A stretch of DNA of 53,536 nucleotides from Ignavibacteriaceae bacterium (GCA_013388525.1 JACAFA010000240.1:1-53536), one strand, 5' to 3'; positions 42,880-52,664 are shown, numbered from the stretch's first letter. Notes: a model not told the origin generated them from the letters alone. Program-made: numbers and translations.

Positions 42880-43632
42880 TTAAGCAGAAGCAATAATACC
42901 TAAAAAGGAATCAGCTTTAAGACACGCACCTCCTACCAGTGCGCCATCAATATCCTTTTGTGAAAGAAGCTCACCTGAGTTATCCGGTTTAACACTGCCT
43001 CCGTACTGAATAATTAAATTTTCACCAACCGATGATGAATAATTTTTAACCACCAATCCACGGATATAAGAATGAACTTCCTGCGCCTGTGCAGGAGTTG
43101 CAGTTTTTCCTGTTCCTATTGCCCAAACAGGTTCATAGGCAATTATAATATTTTTCATTTGGTCAGGTGTAACTTCTTCCAAACCTTTTTCAACCTGTCT
43201 TGAAACGACCTGCATTGTATTACCGCTTTCTCTCTGCTCGAGTAATTCACCGACACAAAAAATTGGTTTCAGTCCTTTTGAAAGTGCAGCTAATATTTTT
43301 TTGTTTATCAGTTCATCTGATTCGTTAAATATTACTCTTCTTTCTGAGTGACCGAGAATAACGTATTCGCAGCCAACGGACTTCAACATATCTGCAGAAA
43401 TTTCTCCGGTATAAGCTCCGCTTTCTTCATAATACATATTCTGCGCACCAAGTTTTATCTTAGTCCCTTTTAATAAATTACTAACTTCACTCAGCGAAGT
43501 AAATGGTGGACAAACAATAACTTCAGCTTTGTCATTTTTACCTAAACCATTTATTATTTCAGATACAAGTTTCTGTGACTGGTGCAGGTTCATATTCATT
43601 TTCCAGTTGCCTGCAATAATTTTTTTTCTCAT
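42880..43632 (-). CDS. tpiA: Triosephosphate isomerase
   Basis: TIM interconverts dihydroxyacetone phosphate and glyceraldehyde 3-phosphate in glycolysis. All catalytic residues are present: Lys11 in GNWKMN, His in LGHSERR and Glu in AYEPVWAIGTGKTATP. QYGGSVKPDN and VGGACLK mark the phosphate-binding loops. The 250-residue length is normal. The gene is transcribed away from the MFS transporter gene and towards the thiol peroxidase gene. Confidence 0.97.
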   Translation of the reverse strand: MRKKIIAGNWKMNMNLHQSQKLVSEIINGLGKNDKAEVIVCPPFTSLSEVSNLLKGTKIKLGAQNMYYEESGAYTGEISADMLKSVGCEYVILGHSERRVIFNESDELINKKILAALSKGLKPIFCVGELLEQRESGNTMQVVSRQVEKGLEEVTPDQMKNIIIAYEPVWAIGTGKTATPAQAQEVHSYIRGLVVKNYSSSVGENLIIQYGGSVKPDNSGELLSQKDIDGALVGGACLKADSFLGIIASA

Positions 43633-43716
43633 TGTTACCTCTTTGTTTTCATTTTCTGTTATGCAAAGTTAGTAAAGTTATTAAAAATAAATTCGAATAG
43701 TTGATATCCTAAAAAT

Positions 43717-44871
43717 ATGAAATCAAAAATTCCACGCCAGGTTCTGATTCTCGGAATGGTAAGTTTGTTTACAGATATTGCCAGCGAAATGCTTTATCCT
43801 GTTACACCGATTTTTCTAACCGCAATACTTGGTTCATCAATGGCTGTTGTTGGAATTATAGAAGGTATTGCAGAATTTATCGCCGGATTGCTCAAAGGGT
43901 ATATCGGAAATCTTTCAGATAAAGTTGGAAAGAGATCGGTTTTTGTTGTAATTGGTTACGGACTCTCAGCAATTTCAAAACCACTGCCCGGAATATTTCA
44001 AAACATTCCGACTGTTTTATTCTCAAGAGCTGCAGACAGAACAGGAAAAGGAATCCGCACTGCTCCGCGTGATGCTTTGCTTGGAAGTTACAGCAATGGA
44101 AATTCAGGAGCTGTTTTTGGATTTCACAGAGGAATGGATACACTTGGTGCTGCAATTGGTCCAATCGCAGCGCTGGTATTGCTTAATTACTTCCCGGATA
44201 ATTTTCAATTGATTTTTCTTCTTGCTTTTGTTCCATCTGCAATTGCCGTTATGCTCACCATGCTGATAAAAGATAAACCAACAAATACTAATCTAAAAAG
44301 TAAACAGAATTATTTTGAATTCTGGATATCATCTCCTAAGACTTATAAAAAAATTCTTATCCTGATTGTAATATTTTCTCTGGTCAACAGCAGTGATGTT
44401 TTTCTTATACTCAAATCGAGAGACGTTTCTGATTCCAGCACACTTGCAATCTTTGGATACATATTTTATAATTTGATTTATGCTCCAGCCTCATATCCGC
44501 TTGGTGGTCTGTCAGATAAATATGGGAAGAAAAAAATCTTCTCGCTTGGTTTGGTAATTTTCTCACTGGTTTATTTTGGTTTTGCGTTTATACCTGATAT
44601 AAAAATCATCTGGCTGTTATTTGCGTTTTACGGAATATATGCTGCCGCAACTGAAGGAATTTCCAAAGCGTGGGTTTCCGATTTAATAGCCGATGAACAA
44701 CGCGGTTCAGCAATTGGATTATTAACAATGCTTTCAGGTTTTTCAGTTATGATTGGATCTTTTTTAACCGGAATTTTGTGGGATAATTTTGGTTCTGCTG
44801 TTCCATTTTTACTTTCAGCTGTTGTTAGTTTATTTATTGCCTCTATTATTTTCTTTCAAAAAGACGGGTAA
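43717..44871 (+). CDS. Major facilitator superfamily transporter
   Basis: The protein has about 10-12 hydrophobic helices over 384 residues. MFS motif A is seen twice: GNLSDKVGKRS after helix 2 and GGLSDKYGKKK in the second half. TGKGIRTAPRDALLG, FGFHRGMDTLGAAIGP and EGISKAWVSDLI are conserved in a bacterial MFS subgroup whose substrate I cannot name. No regulator or enzyme in the vicinity indicates what is carried. The next gene, queC, follows after 67 bases. Confidence 0.9.
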   Translation: MKSKIPRQVLILGMVSLFTDIASEMLYPVTPIFLTAILGSSMAVVGIIEGIAEFIAGLLKGYIGNLSDKVGKRSVFVVIGYGLSAISKPLPGIFQNIPTVLFSRAADRTGKGIRTAPRDALLGSYSNGNSGAVFGFHRGMDTLGAAIGPIAALVLLNYFPDNFQLIFLLAFVPSAIAVMLTMLIKDKPTNTNLKSKQNYFEFWISSPKTYKKILILIVIFSLVNSSDVFLILKSRDVSDSSTLAIFGYIFYNLIYAPASYPLGGLSDKYGKKKIFSLGLVIFSLVYFGFAFIPDIKIIWLLFAFYGIYAAATEGISKAWVSDLIADEQRGSAIGLLTMLSGFSVMIGSFLTGILWDNFGSAVPFLLSAVVSLFIASIIFFQKDG

Positions 44872-44938
44872 TGCTAATAAATCATACCTGTAATCTCTCT
44901 TTTCAAATTCGTATTTTGAGCATCAATTTTATCAAATT

Positions 44939-45634
44939 ATGAACGGGAAAAGAAAAGAATTAGCTGTTGTTGCAGTCAGCGGAGGAATGGATAGTTGTGT
45001 AACCTCTGCAATTGCAAATGAAAATTATCAGCTTGCTTTTGCACATATAAATTATGGTCAGCGAACTGAAAGAAGAGAGTTGATAGCTTTTAATGATATT
45101 GCCGATTACTTTAATGTTAACAAAAGATTAGTAATTGACCTTACTCATCTTTCAAAAATCGGCGGTTCATCTTTAACTGATAAAAATATTTCAGTAACGA
45201 AAGCAGATTTGAATGCAAAGGAAATACCAACATCCTATGTCCCATTCAGGAATGCAAATATTCTTTCTGCCTGTGTTAGCTGGGCAGAGGTTCTGAATGC
45301 AAAAGCGGTTTTCATCGGTGCAGTGTTCGAGGATTCTTCCGGTTATCCTGATTGCACCCCGGAATTTTTTTCTGCATTCGAAAAGATAGTTGAGCTTGGA
45401 GCAAAACCAGAAACAACAATTAAAATTGTTACGCCGGTTATTCATATGTCAAAGATTGAGATTATAAAAAAAGGAATTGCACTAAATGCACCTTTACATC
45501 TGACCTGGAGTTGTTACCAGAATGAAGACAAAGCTTGTGGTGTTTGTGATAGCTGCGCGCTTCGGCTGCGAGGATTTCAACAAGCAGGAATCGAAGATCC
45601 GATTCCTTATGTCACAAGACCAACTTATATCTGA
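44939..45634 (+). CDS. queC: 7-cyano-7-deazaguanine synthase
   Basis: QueC converts 7-carboxy-7-deazaguanine to preQ0 with ATP and ammonia in queuosine synthesis. The PP-loop SGGMDS (about residues 14-19) and YGQRTERRE follow the N-terminal strand. VPFRNANILSA and FEDSSGYPDCTPEF bind the substrate. Four Cys ligands in SCYQNEDKACGVCDSCALR bind zinc. The queF gene for the next pathway step lies 470 bases downstream, separated by a broken gene. Confidence 0.96.
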   Translation: MNGKRKELAVVAVSGGMDSCVTSAIANENYQLAFAHINYGQRTERRELIAFNDIADYFNVNKRLVIDLTHLSKIGGSSLTDKNISVTKADLNAKEIPTSYVPFRNANILSACVSWAEVLNAKAVFIGAVFEDSSGYPDCTPEFFSAFEKIVELGAKPETTIKIVTPVIHMSKIEIIKKGIALNAPLHLTWSCYQNEDKACGVCDSCALRLRGFQQAGIEDPIPYVTRPTYI

Positions 45635-45692
45635 TGAATAAAACTTATCTAAGAATAAGGATCAACGATTTCAGATTTTAGAAGTTATTCAA

Positions 45693-46054
45693 ATGAATAA
45701 AAAGGATTTAGAAGAAAGATTAATAAACTTTGCAGTTTTAATAGTTGAAATTGCAACAAATTGCCGAATACAAAAGTCGGTAATCACCTCTCTGGGCAAT
45801 TGGTAGGATCCGGAACTTCTTCCGCACTAAATTATGGCGAAGCTCAAAGCGGTGAATCAAGAAAGGATTTCATTCATAAAATTAAAATTATACTGAAAGA
45901 ATTACGGAAAACATAGATTTGTTTGAAGATAATTGATCGCACGAAACTTCTGACAGCATTTGAGATATTACAGACTGCTTTAAAAGAGAACGACGAACTG
46001 TTTTCTATCTTTGTAATGAGTGTTGAGACTGCAAGCAAAAATCTTAAATCATAA
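45693..46054 (+). pseudogene. Four-helix-bundle (S23/IVP-like) protein, frameshifted and truncated
   Basis: ATG at 45693 opens a frame reading MNKKDLEERLINFAVLIVEI. The family sequence then continues in another frame from about 45758: LPNTKVGNHLSGQLVGSGTS and SSALNYGEAQSGESRKDFIH, the hallmark of 23S-intervening-sequence-type four-helix-bundle proteins. A TAG (45914-45916) interrupts this second frame where the family has Tyr, yet it continues with ICLKIIDRTKLLTAFEILQT to a natural stop (46052-46054). One frameshift and one nonsense codon are therefore needed, so the gene is decayed. It lies between queC and queF. Confidence 0.85.
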
Positions 46055-46102
46055 TTCGTTAATAGTTAATCTTAGATCAAAAAAATTATTAAAAGGGAAC
46101 TA

Positions 46103-46468
46103 ATGAATAAGAAACAAAAACTCCTGGAAACATTTAAAAACGAATTTCCTGAACGGGATTATACAATAATTCACACAGCACCTGAATTTACTTCGCTTTG
46201 TCCAAAGACCGGTCAACCGGACTTTGCAACAATCACAATCGAGTATGTTCCGGATAAACTTTGTGTGGAATTAAAATCATTAAAAATTTATCTTAACTCT
46301 TACCGCAATGATGGCTTGTTTTATGAAAGTGCAACAAACAAAATTCTTGATGACCTGGTTGCAGTTTGTAAACCCAGATATATGCTGATAACGGCGGAGT
46401 TCAATGTTCGGGGAGGGATTTCTTCTGTCATTGAAGCTGAATATTACAGTGATAAATTTACTAAATAA
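46103..46468 (+). CDS. queF: NADPH-dependent 7-cyano-7-deazaguanine reductase
   Basis: QueF reduces the nitrile preQ0 to preQ1 with NADPH. The 121-residue protein is the short unimodular form. The catalytic Cys33 is in [13 protein letters not shown] with Asp40; [18 protein letters not shown] is the QueF NADPH/substrate motif. VRGGISSV and EAEY close the fold. It follows the four-helix pseudogene, with the AGGGAAC site near 46095 as ribosome-binding site. It belongs to the same pathway as queC. Confidence 0.95.
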   Translation: MNKKQKLLETFKNEFPERDYTIIHTAPEFTSLCPKTGQPDFATITIEYVPDKLCVELKSLKIYLNSYRNDGLFYESATNKILDDLVAVCKPRYMLITAEFNVRGGISSVIEAEYYSDKFTK

Positions 46469-46497
46469 TAAAAGTAGATTGATTCAGGAAAACTAAT

Positions 46498-49062
46498 TTG
46501 AAATCAGAATTGAAAAAAATATTTCAGGAAAGACGGGATAAATTGTTCGCCGCTTATTCCAAGCAGGCTGATGCTCTGAGGTTCAGTAAAGAATACAGTT
46601 TACTGATTGAAGAGATGATACGTGCTGTTGCAGGAAATAATAAATATAATTTTGCCGTTGCATCTGCCGGAAGTTTTAGCCGTAGAGAATTTTCACCTTA
46701 TTCTGATATTGATATCATCTTCATAGCTGAATCTGTTGAAGATAACGAAAAAGAAATTTCTGAGCTTGTTACAAAATTCTGGGATAATGGTCTGGAGGTT
46801 TCTCATACCGTCAGAGATTTAAACGACATCCAAAAATATAAGCTTACCGATCTTCACACATTCACACAATTTTTTGAAACAAGATATCTTCTTGGCTCCG
46901 AGAAAATTTATAATCAATGGAACGAAGAGCTTATAAGAACACTTAACGAAGACATTAAAGATCAGCTGATTAAAGGATTGATTGAAGACTCTGAAGAGAG
47001 ATACAGAAAGTACGGCAACTCACCCAAAATGCTGGAACCAAATGTGAAGTTCTCCGCAGGTGGACTCAGAGATTTACAGCTGGTTGAATGGATGTACATC
47101 TTTTCAAAAAAAGAATTATTCGACAAACAACAGGAAGCGACGCAGATTGAAACATTCCTCAAATTAATAAAAGAAAATAAAATTACTTCTGCTGATGAAT
47201 GCAGCCGTGTTCTCAGCAGCTATAAGCTGATTCTTTCTGTAAGAAACCTGATGCATCTTGAAGCAAAACAAAAGAACGACCGTTTTGAGTTCAGTGAGCA
47301 GATTCGGATAGCTAAAATATTTGGCTTTGAGGAAGATTCATTAACAGATTTTATGAGGATTTATTTTAATGCTGCAGTTATTCTTAACCGCTTCTCTAAA
47401 TCAATGATAAAAAAATTCTATGATGATACTTTTGTTTCATTACCTGCATCACTTTCAATTAGCCTTGATGACGATTTTGAAATGAAGGGAAGAGTTATTT
47501 CGATGCGCAATAATGCTCAGTTAAGTATGTCAGATATTCTTCGGGCTTTTTATTATCGCGGGCTTCACTCAGCGCGGTTTGACGAAACACTTCGTTCTTA
47601 TATTGTAGATAAATTTGAAACAACTGACAGGCATCAACTGGAGGAAAGTGAGTCATCCGTATTCTTCAGAGAAATTTTAAAACTGCCAAAAAACGTTGGT
47701 CAGACTCTGTACGTAATGAATGAACTTGGAGCGCTTGGTGCTTTTATGCCCGAGTTTAAAGAACTAAACGGCTTCTTGCAGCATGGTGTTTATCACTCAT
47801 ACACTGCCGATGAACACACTTTAGTCGCAATTCAGAATGTAGAGAAACTCTCAAATGAAAATTCCCTGCTTGGAAGAATTTTTAACAAGCTTAAAGATAA
47901 AGAGAAACTTATGCTGGCGCTTCTGCTCCATGATATTGCCAAACCAATTAACATCAGCGGACATGAAATCCTCGGAGCTGAACTTGCCGCTTCTATTATG
48001 TACAGGATGGGTTATAGTGATGAAGAAATAAGTATTGTTTCATCTCTGGTTATGAATCACCTGGTAATGGAACAAACTGCATTCCGAAGAAATTTAAATG
48101 ATCCTGACACACTTAATAACTTTTCTTCAAGATTTAATTCAATTGAAGAGCTCGAACAACTCTATCTTTTAACTTATGCTGATCTTTCTGCTGTTAATCC
48201 CGTTGTCTGGACAAACTGGAAGAGCGAGCTTCTGGCAGAACTTTACAGGAAAACCCGCGCAATGCTCGAAGAAAAAATTTCCGGAGAGGAGCTTTTATAC
48301 TCAACCACTTATGTAGTCCCAAAAGAAATTAGCAAGTACTCTCCTAATATTTCAGAAGAAGCTGCACAAAATCATATAGACTCAATTGATGATTTGGCTT
48401 ATTCTCGTCACTTCAGCGCTGAAGAAATTGCAAAACATATTGAAGAAATTGAAAAAGGGTTGGCGGTTTCTGTTCTCTTCTCCGATTCAAACGGCTACAC
48501 CGGCATTACAGTCATTACAAAAGATTTTCCTTCACTGCTTTCAAAACTATGCGGAGTGCTCGCAATAAACGATATCAACATTCATGATGCTAAAATCTTT
48601 ACTCGTAAAGATGGAATTGTAATTGACACTTTTAACGTAACAGATTTCAGTACACACAAAAAACTTGAACACGATAGATTTAAGAAAATTGAAGATGATA
48701 TGAACCTTGCTGTAAGAGGGTTGCTGCAGTTGGGAAAAGAAGTTGCTTTATTAAAATCAAAATGGTGGAGAATTGAAAGCAAGCTGTTCAAGAAAAAAGG
48801 GAATGTTAAAGTCGCATTTGAAAATCACGAGAGATATACCATCATTGATGTGCACTCACCTGACCGGTTAGGTTTTCTTTACCACGTAACAAGCAAAATG
48901 AATGAGCTTGGTTTAAATATTTTCTTTGCAAAAATTTCTACACAGGGAGACGAAATTGTTGATGCATTTTATGTGCTCGACAGAAACAATAAAAAGATTT
49001 CCCCGAATGATTATGAGTTTATCAAAAATGAAATCACTTCTGCAATTGATAAATTATTATAA
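46498..49062 (+). CDS. glnD: GlnD-like bifunctional uridylyltransferase/uridylyl-removing protein
   Basis: GlnD uridylylates and de-uridylylates PII in response to glutamine. The nucleotidyltransferase motif GSFSRREFSPYSDIDI is at residues 58-73. An HD phosphohydrolase domain follows, with His478/Asp479 in LLLHDIAK and YHSYTADEHTL before it. Two ACT domains (about residues 660-745 and 785-854) close the protein. The 854-residue length is close to enteric GlnD. The start used is TTG at 46498. murI follows after 8 bases. Together with glnA and Lrp elsewhere in the window it points to PII-based nitrogen sensing. Confidence 0.93.
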   Translation: MKSELKKIFQERRDKLFAAYSKQADALRFSKEYSLLIEEMIRAVAGNNKYNFAVASAGSFSRREFSPYSDIDIIFIAESVEDNEKEISELVTKFWDNGLEVSHTVRDLNDIQKYKLTDLHTFTQFFETRYLLGSEKIYNQWNEELIRTLNEDIKDQLIKGLIEDSEERYRKYGNSPKMLEPNVKFSAGGLRDLQLVEWMYIFSKKELFDKQQEATQIETFLKLIKENKITSADECSRVLSSYKLILSVRNLMHLEAKQKNDRFEFSEQIRIAKIFGFEEDSLTDFMRIYFNAAVILNRFSKSMIKKFYDDTFVSLPASLSISLDDDFEMKGRVISMRNNAQLSMSDILRAFYYRGLHSARFDETLRSYIVDKFETTDRHQLEESESSVFFREILKLPKNVGQTLYVMNELGALGAFMPEFKELNGFLQHGVYHSYTADEHTLVAIQNVEKLSNENSLLGRIFNKLKDKEKLMLALLLHDIAKPINISGHEILGAELAASIMYRMGYSDEEISIVSSLVMNHLVMEQTAFRRNLNDPDTLNNFSSRFNSIEELEQLYLLTYADLSAVNPVVWTNWKSELLAELYRKTRAMLEEKISGEELLYSTTYVVPKEISKYSPNISEEAAQNHIDSIDDLAYSRHFSAEEIAKHIEEIEKGLAVSVLFSDSNGYTGITVITKDFPSLLSKLCGVLAINDINIHDAKIFTRKDGIVIDTFNVTDFSTHKKLEHDRFKKIEDDMNLAVRGLLQLGKEVALLKSKWWRIESKLFKKKGNVKVAFENHERYTIIDVHSPDRLGFLYHVTSKMNELGLNIFFAKISTQGDEIVDAFYVLDRNNKKISPNDYEFIKNEITSAIDKLL

Positions 49063-49070
49063 GGATTATA

Positions 49071-49901
49071 TTGAACTACACAGATAAACAAAAACCCATT
49101 GGTGTATTCGACTCGGGTATTGGCGGACTCACAGTCGTAAAAAGACTCGCATCAACTCTTCCGAAGGAAAACATAATTTATTTCGGTGATACGGCTCGTG
49201 TACCTTATGGATCAAAATCAAATTCAACCGTGATTGAATATTCAATTCAGAACACAAAGTTTCTGTTGCAGAAAAATATTAAAGCGCTTGTGGTTGCGTG
49301 TAATACTGCATCTTCAATTGCTATTCCTGATCTTAAAAAAATGTTTGATATACCAATCATCGGAATGATTGAACCAGGATCAAAGATGGCATTGAAGAAA
49401 AGCAAGAACAATAAAATCGGAGTCATCGGAACTAGAGCTACAATAAATAACCTTGCTTATTCAAGGGAAATTAAAAAGCTGAATAACTCCGCTGAGGTGG
49501 TTGAAAAACCCTGCCCGCTTTTTGTTCCTCTTGCAGAAGAAGGATGGATAAATCACAGGGCAACTTATGAAATTGCTGAAGAGTACTTAAAAGAATTACG
49601 TGATATCGGAATTGATACTTTAGTTCTGGGATGTACGCATTATCCGATTTTATCTGAAGTAATCAAGGAAGTTATTGGAAGCGATGTTATATTAATTGAC
49701 TCCGGAGTTGCTTCTTCGGAAGTAATAAAATCAGAATTGGTAAAACTCGATTTGCTTTCTGATTCAAAATCAGCCGGAGTACAGGAATATTACGTAAGCG
49801 ATATTCCGGCAAAGTTCAAAGAAGTCGCAGAACTTTTTCTCGGAAGAGAAATTGACCACGTTCACAAAGTTGACCTGGAAGTGCTGATTTCAGAGCGTTG
49901 A
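49071..49901 (+). CDS. murI: Glutamate racemase
   Basis: MurI makes D-glutamate for peptidoglycan. The two catalytic cysteines are in VVACNTASS and VLGCTHYP. The N-terminal GVFDSGIGGLTVV and FGDTARVPYGSKS motifs bind substrate. The start is TTG at 49071, 8 bases after glnD, and 276 residues is the normal length. It ends 12 bases from the convergent asparaginase gene. Confidence 0.96.
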   Translation: MNYTDKQKPIGVFDSGIGGLTVVKRLASTLPKENIIYFGDTARVPYGSKSNSTVIEYSIQNTKFLLQKNIKALVVACNTASSIAIPDLKKMFDIPIIGMIEPGSKMALKKSKNNKIGVIGTRATINNLAYSREIKKLNNSAEVVEKPCPLFVPLAEEGWINHRATYEIAEEYLKELRDIGIDTLVLGCTHYPILSEVIKEVIGSDVILIDSGVASSEVIKSELVKLDLLSDSKSAGVQEYYVSDIPAKFKEVAELFLGREIDHVHKVDLEVLISER

Positions 49902-49913
49902 AGAATTAATTTT

Positions 49914-50915
49914 TCACATCTTTCTTATTTCCCCCTCAAAAAGTTTCTTCAGGATTTTTCTGTCAGTTGTTTTACTCAATGCGAGCATCAGTTTTATTCT
50001 TGCTTTTTGACCATTCAAATAATCTGTGAAAATTACTCCAAGATCGTGCAAATGTTTTCCGGCACCGGGATAACTGTAAATGTAATCTGTTTCTCCGGCA
50101 GGACACCGGGAAGTAAGAACAACCGGAATTCCTTTTTCAACCGCATACTTAATTCCTTCAAATGCCGGCGGTGGAACATTACCAACTCCAAGCGCTTCAA
50201 CCACAATTCCTTCAGCGCCGCTTTCAGCAGAAAACTTAAAAAACTTTTCATCCATTCCGGCGTAAACAGTTAATAAATCCACATTTGAATTAATTTTTTG
50301 TGTTTCAATTGTTTCAAGTCTTCTTGGCAAACGGTTAAAGATTACTCTTCCGTTTTGAACAAAGCCAAGATTACCAAAATCCAGACTTTGAAAAGTTTCA
50401 AACTCATTGGAAAAAATTTTCGTTACTTCACTGGCTGCATTAACTTCTCCGTGCATACAAACAAGTGTTCCAATTCCTTTTGAATTTTCATTCAGGCAAA
50501 CCTGGATAGAGTCAATAAGATTTTTTGGTCCATCCCAGTTTGGTTCAGAGCTATTTCGCATTGAACCGGTAAACACAATCGGAATTTCTGTATTGATAGT
50601 GAGATCGATGAGGTAGGCAGTTTCTTCGAGAGTGTCGGTTCCGTGAGTTATAACTATACCGTCAAATTTTTTTTCTGCAATTCTTTTTCTCAACTGCTTA
50701 GATAACACCATCATTATTTCCGGAGTAACATGAGGTCCGGGATACTTTCCAAAATCATAAAAAGAAATATTTGCCAGCTTTCCTGCTTCCGGAATTTTTT
50801 TCAATAGCTCCTTCCCGGAATATCTCGGAACAGCACCACCTGTTCTTCTTTTGTCAATCGTCATCGAAAAGGTGCCGCCTGTAAAAACAATAAGTATATT
50901 TTTCTTTTCAGCCAT
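49914..50915 (-). CDS. ansA: L-asparaginase, type I-like
   Basis: Asparaginase hydrolyses asparagine to aspartate and ammonia. The two catalytic Thr motifs are FTGGTFSM (about residues 11-18) and ITHGTDTLEETAYLID (about 89-104). VVEALGVGNVPP and VVLTSRCPAGETDY lie in the second domain. There is no signal peptide, so it should be cytoplasmic. The 333-residue length matches AnsA. It converges on murI and diverges from nfu. Confidence 0.93.
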   Translation of the reverse strand: MAEKKNILIVFTGGTFSMTIDKRRTGGAVPRYSGKELLKKIPEAGKLANISFYDFGKYPGPHVTPEIMMVLSKQLRKRIAEKKFDGIVITHGTDTLEETAYLIDLTINTEIPIVFTGSMRNSSEPNWDGPKNLIDSIQVCLNENSKGIGTLVCMHGEVNAASEVTKIFSNEFETFQSLDFGNLGFVQNGRVIFNRLPRRLETIETQKINSNVDLLTVYAGMDEKFFKFSAESGAEGIVVEALGVGNVPPPAFEGIKYAVEKGIPVVLTSRCPAGETDYIYSYPGAGKHLHDLGVIFTDYLNGQKARIKLMLALSKTTDRKILKKLFEGEIRKM

Positions 50916-51069
50916 AAGGAAAATGTTTTAATTAAAAAATCAGGCTGAAAATTAAGCTTATTTTAAGAAATTGCCATTTGATTGTAATCACCATTTAACA
51001 GATATAGCTTAATTTAACTTGAAGGTGAACTCAGGTTAGATTAACTTTAAACAAAAAAATGAGGAAGTT

Positions 51070-51612
51070 ATGTTGATGGTAGAAGATGTTGATTTAACAC
51101 CAAATCCACACGCATTAAAATTTATACTAAACCAGAAGCTGCTCAATTACGAAACAAGACAGTATCCGGATAAAGAATCCGCAAAGAATGATCCTTTTGC
51201 CTCGGGAATATTTGCACTCGATGGAGTTGTATCGGTTTTCTATATGGATAAGTTTGTTACTATTGAAAAATCTCCAGATGCCAACTGGGGACAAATCCAA
51301 AGACCGTTCATTGATTTCCTGAAATCGTTCGATCAAAATTTAATTCCTGAAGAGAAGGTTACTGCACCAACCGCTGAAGAAGAAAACGAGTTGCTCAAAA
51401 AAATCAATCAACTTCTTGATCAGAAAGTTAGACCAGCACTTGCAGGAGATGGCGGCGGTTTACAGGTTTTAGGAATTGATGGGTTTACAGTTAAGATAAG
51501 ATATCAGGGAGCTTGCGGCAGTTGTCCAAGTTCAATCTCGGGAACGCTTATGGCTATTGAAGGTTTATTAAAGAGAGATGTAAATCCTTCTATTCACGTT
51601 GTCGCCGCATAA
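51070..51612 (+). CDS. nfu: Nfu-type iron-sulphur cluster carrier
   Basis: The protein has an Nfu N-terminal domain (about residues 8-90, TPNPHALKFILNQKLL...GIFALDGVVSVFYMDKFVTIEK) and a NifU-like C-terminal domain (about 105-178) with LAGDGGGLQVLGID and the cluster-binding CGSCPSS (CxxC). It should carry 4Fe-4S clusters to target proteins. A GAGGAAG ribosome-binding site precedes ATG at 51070. No suf or isc gene is adjacent. Confidence 0.93.
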   Translation: MLMVEDVDLTPNPHALKFILNQKLLNYETRQYPDKESAKNDPFASGIFALDGVVSVFYMDKFVTIEKSPDANWGQIQRPFIDFLKSFDQNLIPEEKVTAPTAEEENELLKKINQLLDQKVRPALAGDGGGLQVLGIDGFTVKIRYQGACGSCPSSISGTLMAIEGLLKRDVNPSIHVVAA

Positions 51613-51695
51613 ATTATTTAATTGAATTTTCGGGGGCAGAAATCATAACTGGTTTCTTCCCTTTTTTATTCTCCAGATTACACAGAAAATTTTTT

Positions 51696-52205
51696 ATGAC
51701 AGAGGAATTATACTTCGCTACCGATATCATTGATGGAATTAATTTCAGTGTTATCCTTTCAAACAATGGAATCAGAGAAATTCTGATTAACAGAAAATCG
51801 AGTTCAAAAAATCATTCCGGCTTAACTCAGCTTTCTTCAGATAATCCAAAAGTCGTAAACATATTCAATCAACTTAGAGAATATTTTAGCAGACAAAGAA
51901 AAGAGTTTGATTTACCACTTGAATTGCTCGGCACAGAGTTTCAAAAAAAAGTTTGGAACGAACTGACGAAAATTCCTTATGGAGAAACTATCAGTTACGG
52001 TGAATTAGCTGAGTGGGTGGGAGATAAAAATAAAATGCGTGCTGTTGCTGCGGCAAATGGTGCAAATCCAATCCCGATAATTATTCCCTGTCACAGAGTA
52101 ATAGGTGCTGATGGAAGTCTGACTGGTTACGGCGGTGGACTTGAGATAAAACAGAAATTACTTGAATTGGAAGGCAGCTGGACAATGAATCTGTTTATAC
52201 CCTAG
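51696..52205 (+). CDS. Methylated-DNA--protein-cysteine methyltransferase
   Basis: The active-site motif PCHRVIG (in IPIIIPCHRVIGADGS) contains the acceptor Cys. The DNA-binding HTH region TEFQKKVWNELTKIPYGETISYGELAEWVG precedes it. GYGGGLEIKQKLLELEG ends the domain. It repairs O6-alkylguanine by irreversible transfer to its own cysteine. The 169-residue protein has the normal length (Ogt/MGMT type). It is followed by the shared hairpin at 52234-52256. Confidence 0.95.
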   Translation: MTEELYFATDIIDGINFSVILSNNGIREILINRKSSSKNHSGLTQLSSDNPKVVNIFNQLREYFSRQRKEFDLPLELLGTEFQKKVWNELTKIPYGETISYGELAEWVGDKNKMRAVAAANGANPIPIIIPCHRVIGADGSLTGYGGGLEIKQKLLELEGSWTMNLFIP

Positions 52206-52233
52206 TTTACAAATCAATACAATTAATAAAAAA

Positions 52234-52256
52234 ACGCGATAGATTATCCATCGCGT
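52234..52256 (-). terminator. Terminator between the alkyltransferase and the small basic gene
   Basis: ACGCGAT and ATCGCGT form a perfect 7-bp stem with a 9-base loop. Read on the minus strand it is followed by a run of seven T residues, so it chiefly ends the small gene; it may also stop transcription of the alkyltransferase gene. Confidence 0.8.
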
Positions 52257-52283
52257 AAATTTTCAAGTCGAATTCTTATTAAA

Positions 52284-52448
52284 TTACTTAACTTCAGAAA
52301 GCTTATTTAAATCCTCTACCTGCACAAATTTTTCATTGAATTTATAGTTACCGGCTGTAGTTTTTACAGATTTTATAAACTTCACAGAAATAAGATCGCT
52401 TTTTTTCTTCTTTTTTAACTTATCAGAAAATGATTGTTGTTTTGCCAT
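52284..52448 (-). CDS. Small basic protein resembling DUF4295 (54 aa)
   Basis: The start is ATG at 52448, seven bases behind an AAGGAG ribosome-binding site, and not the ATG 57 bases upstream that lacks one. The 54-residue product reads MAKQQSFSDKLKKKKKSD followed by a short beta-rich part with KFIKSVKTTAGNYKFNE. The pattern MAK...KxIKxVKxxxGxYxFxE resembles DUF4295 proteins of Bacteroidota, which I recall being associated with the large ribosomal subunit; the similarity is by eye only. The gene stands alone, with its own terminator. Confidence 0.7.
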   Translation of the reverse strand: MAKQQSFSDKLKKKKKSDLISVKFIKSVKTTAGNYKFNEKFVQVEDLNKLSEVK

Positions 52449-52664
52449 ATCAACTCCTTTAATTTGAGGCGCAAATATATCAAAACCAGCCTCAAAAAAA
52501 AACATTTTAACCGTATCAGAGGAAAATTATACTTCATAACGAATCCTATTAATTAATGTATCATCCAATAGCTGCGAATTCAATAAAATTTCTTATGGTA
52601 TGAATTTTCGTTGTTTATTATTCGTCAAATGTTTAGGTTTCAACCACAATTTTCAGGAAAATAA

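Noticed and set aside
44872..44938. Possible preQ1 riboswitch before queC
   Set aside because: The 67-base gap shows no C-rich loop or pseudoknot pattern expected of that riboswitch.
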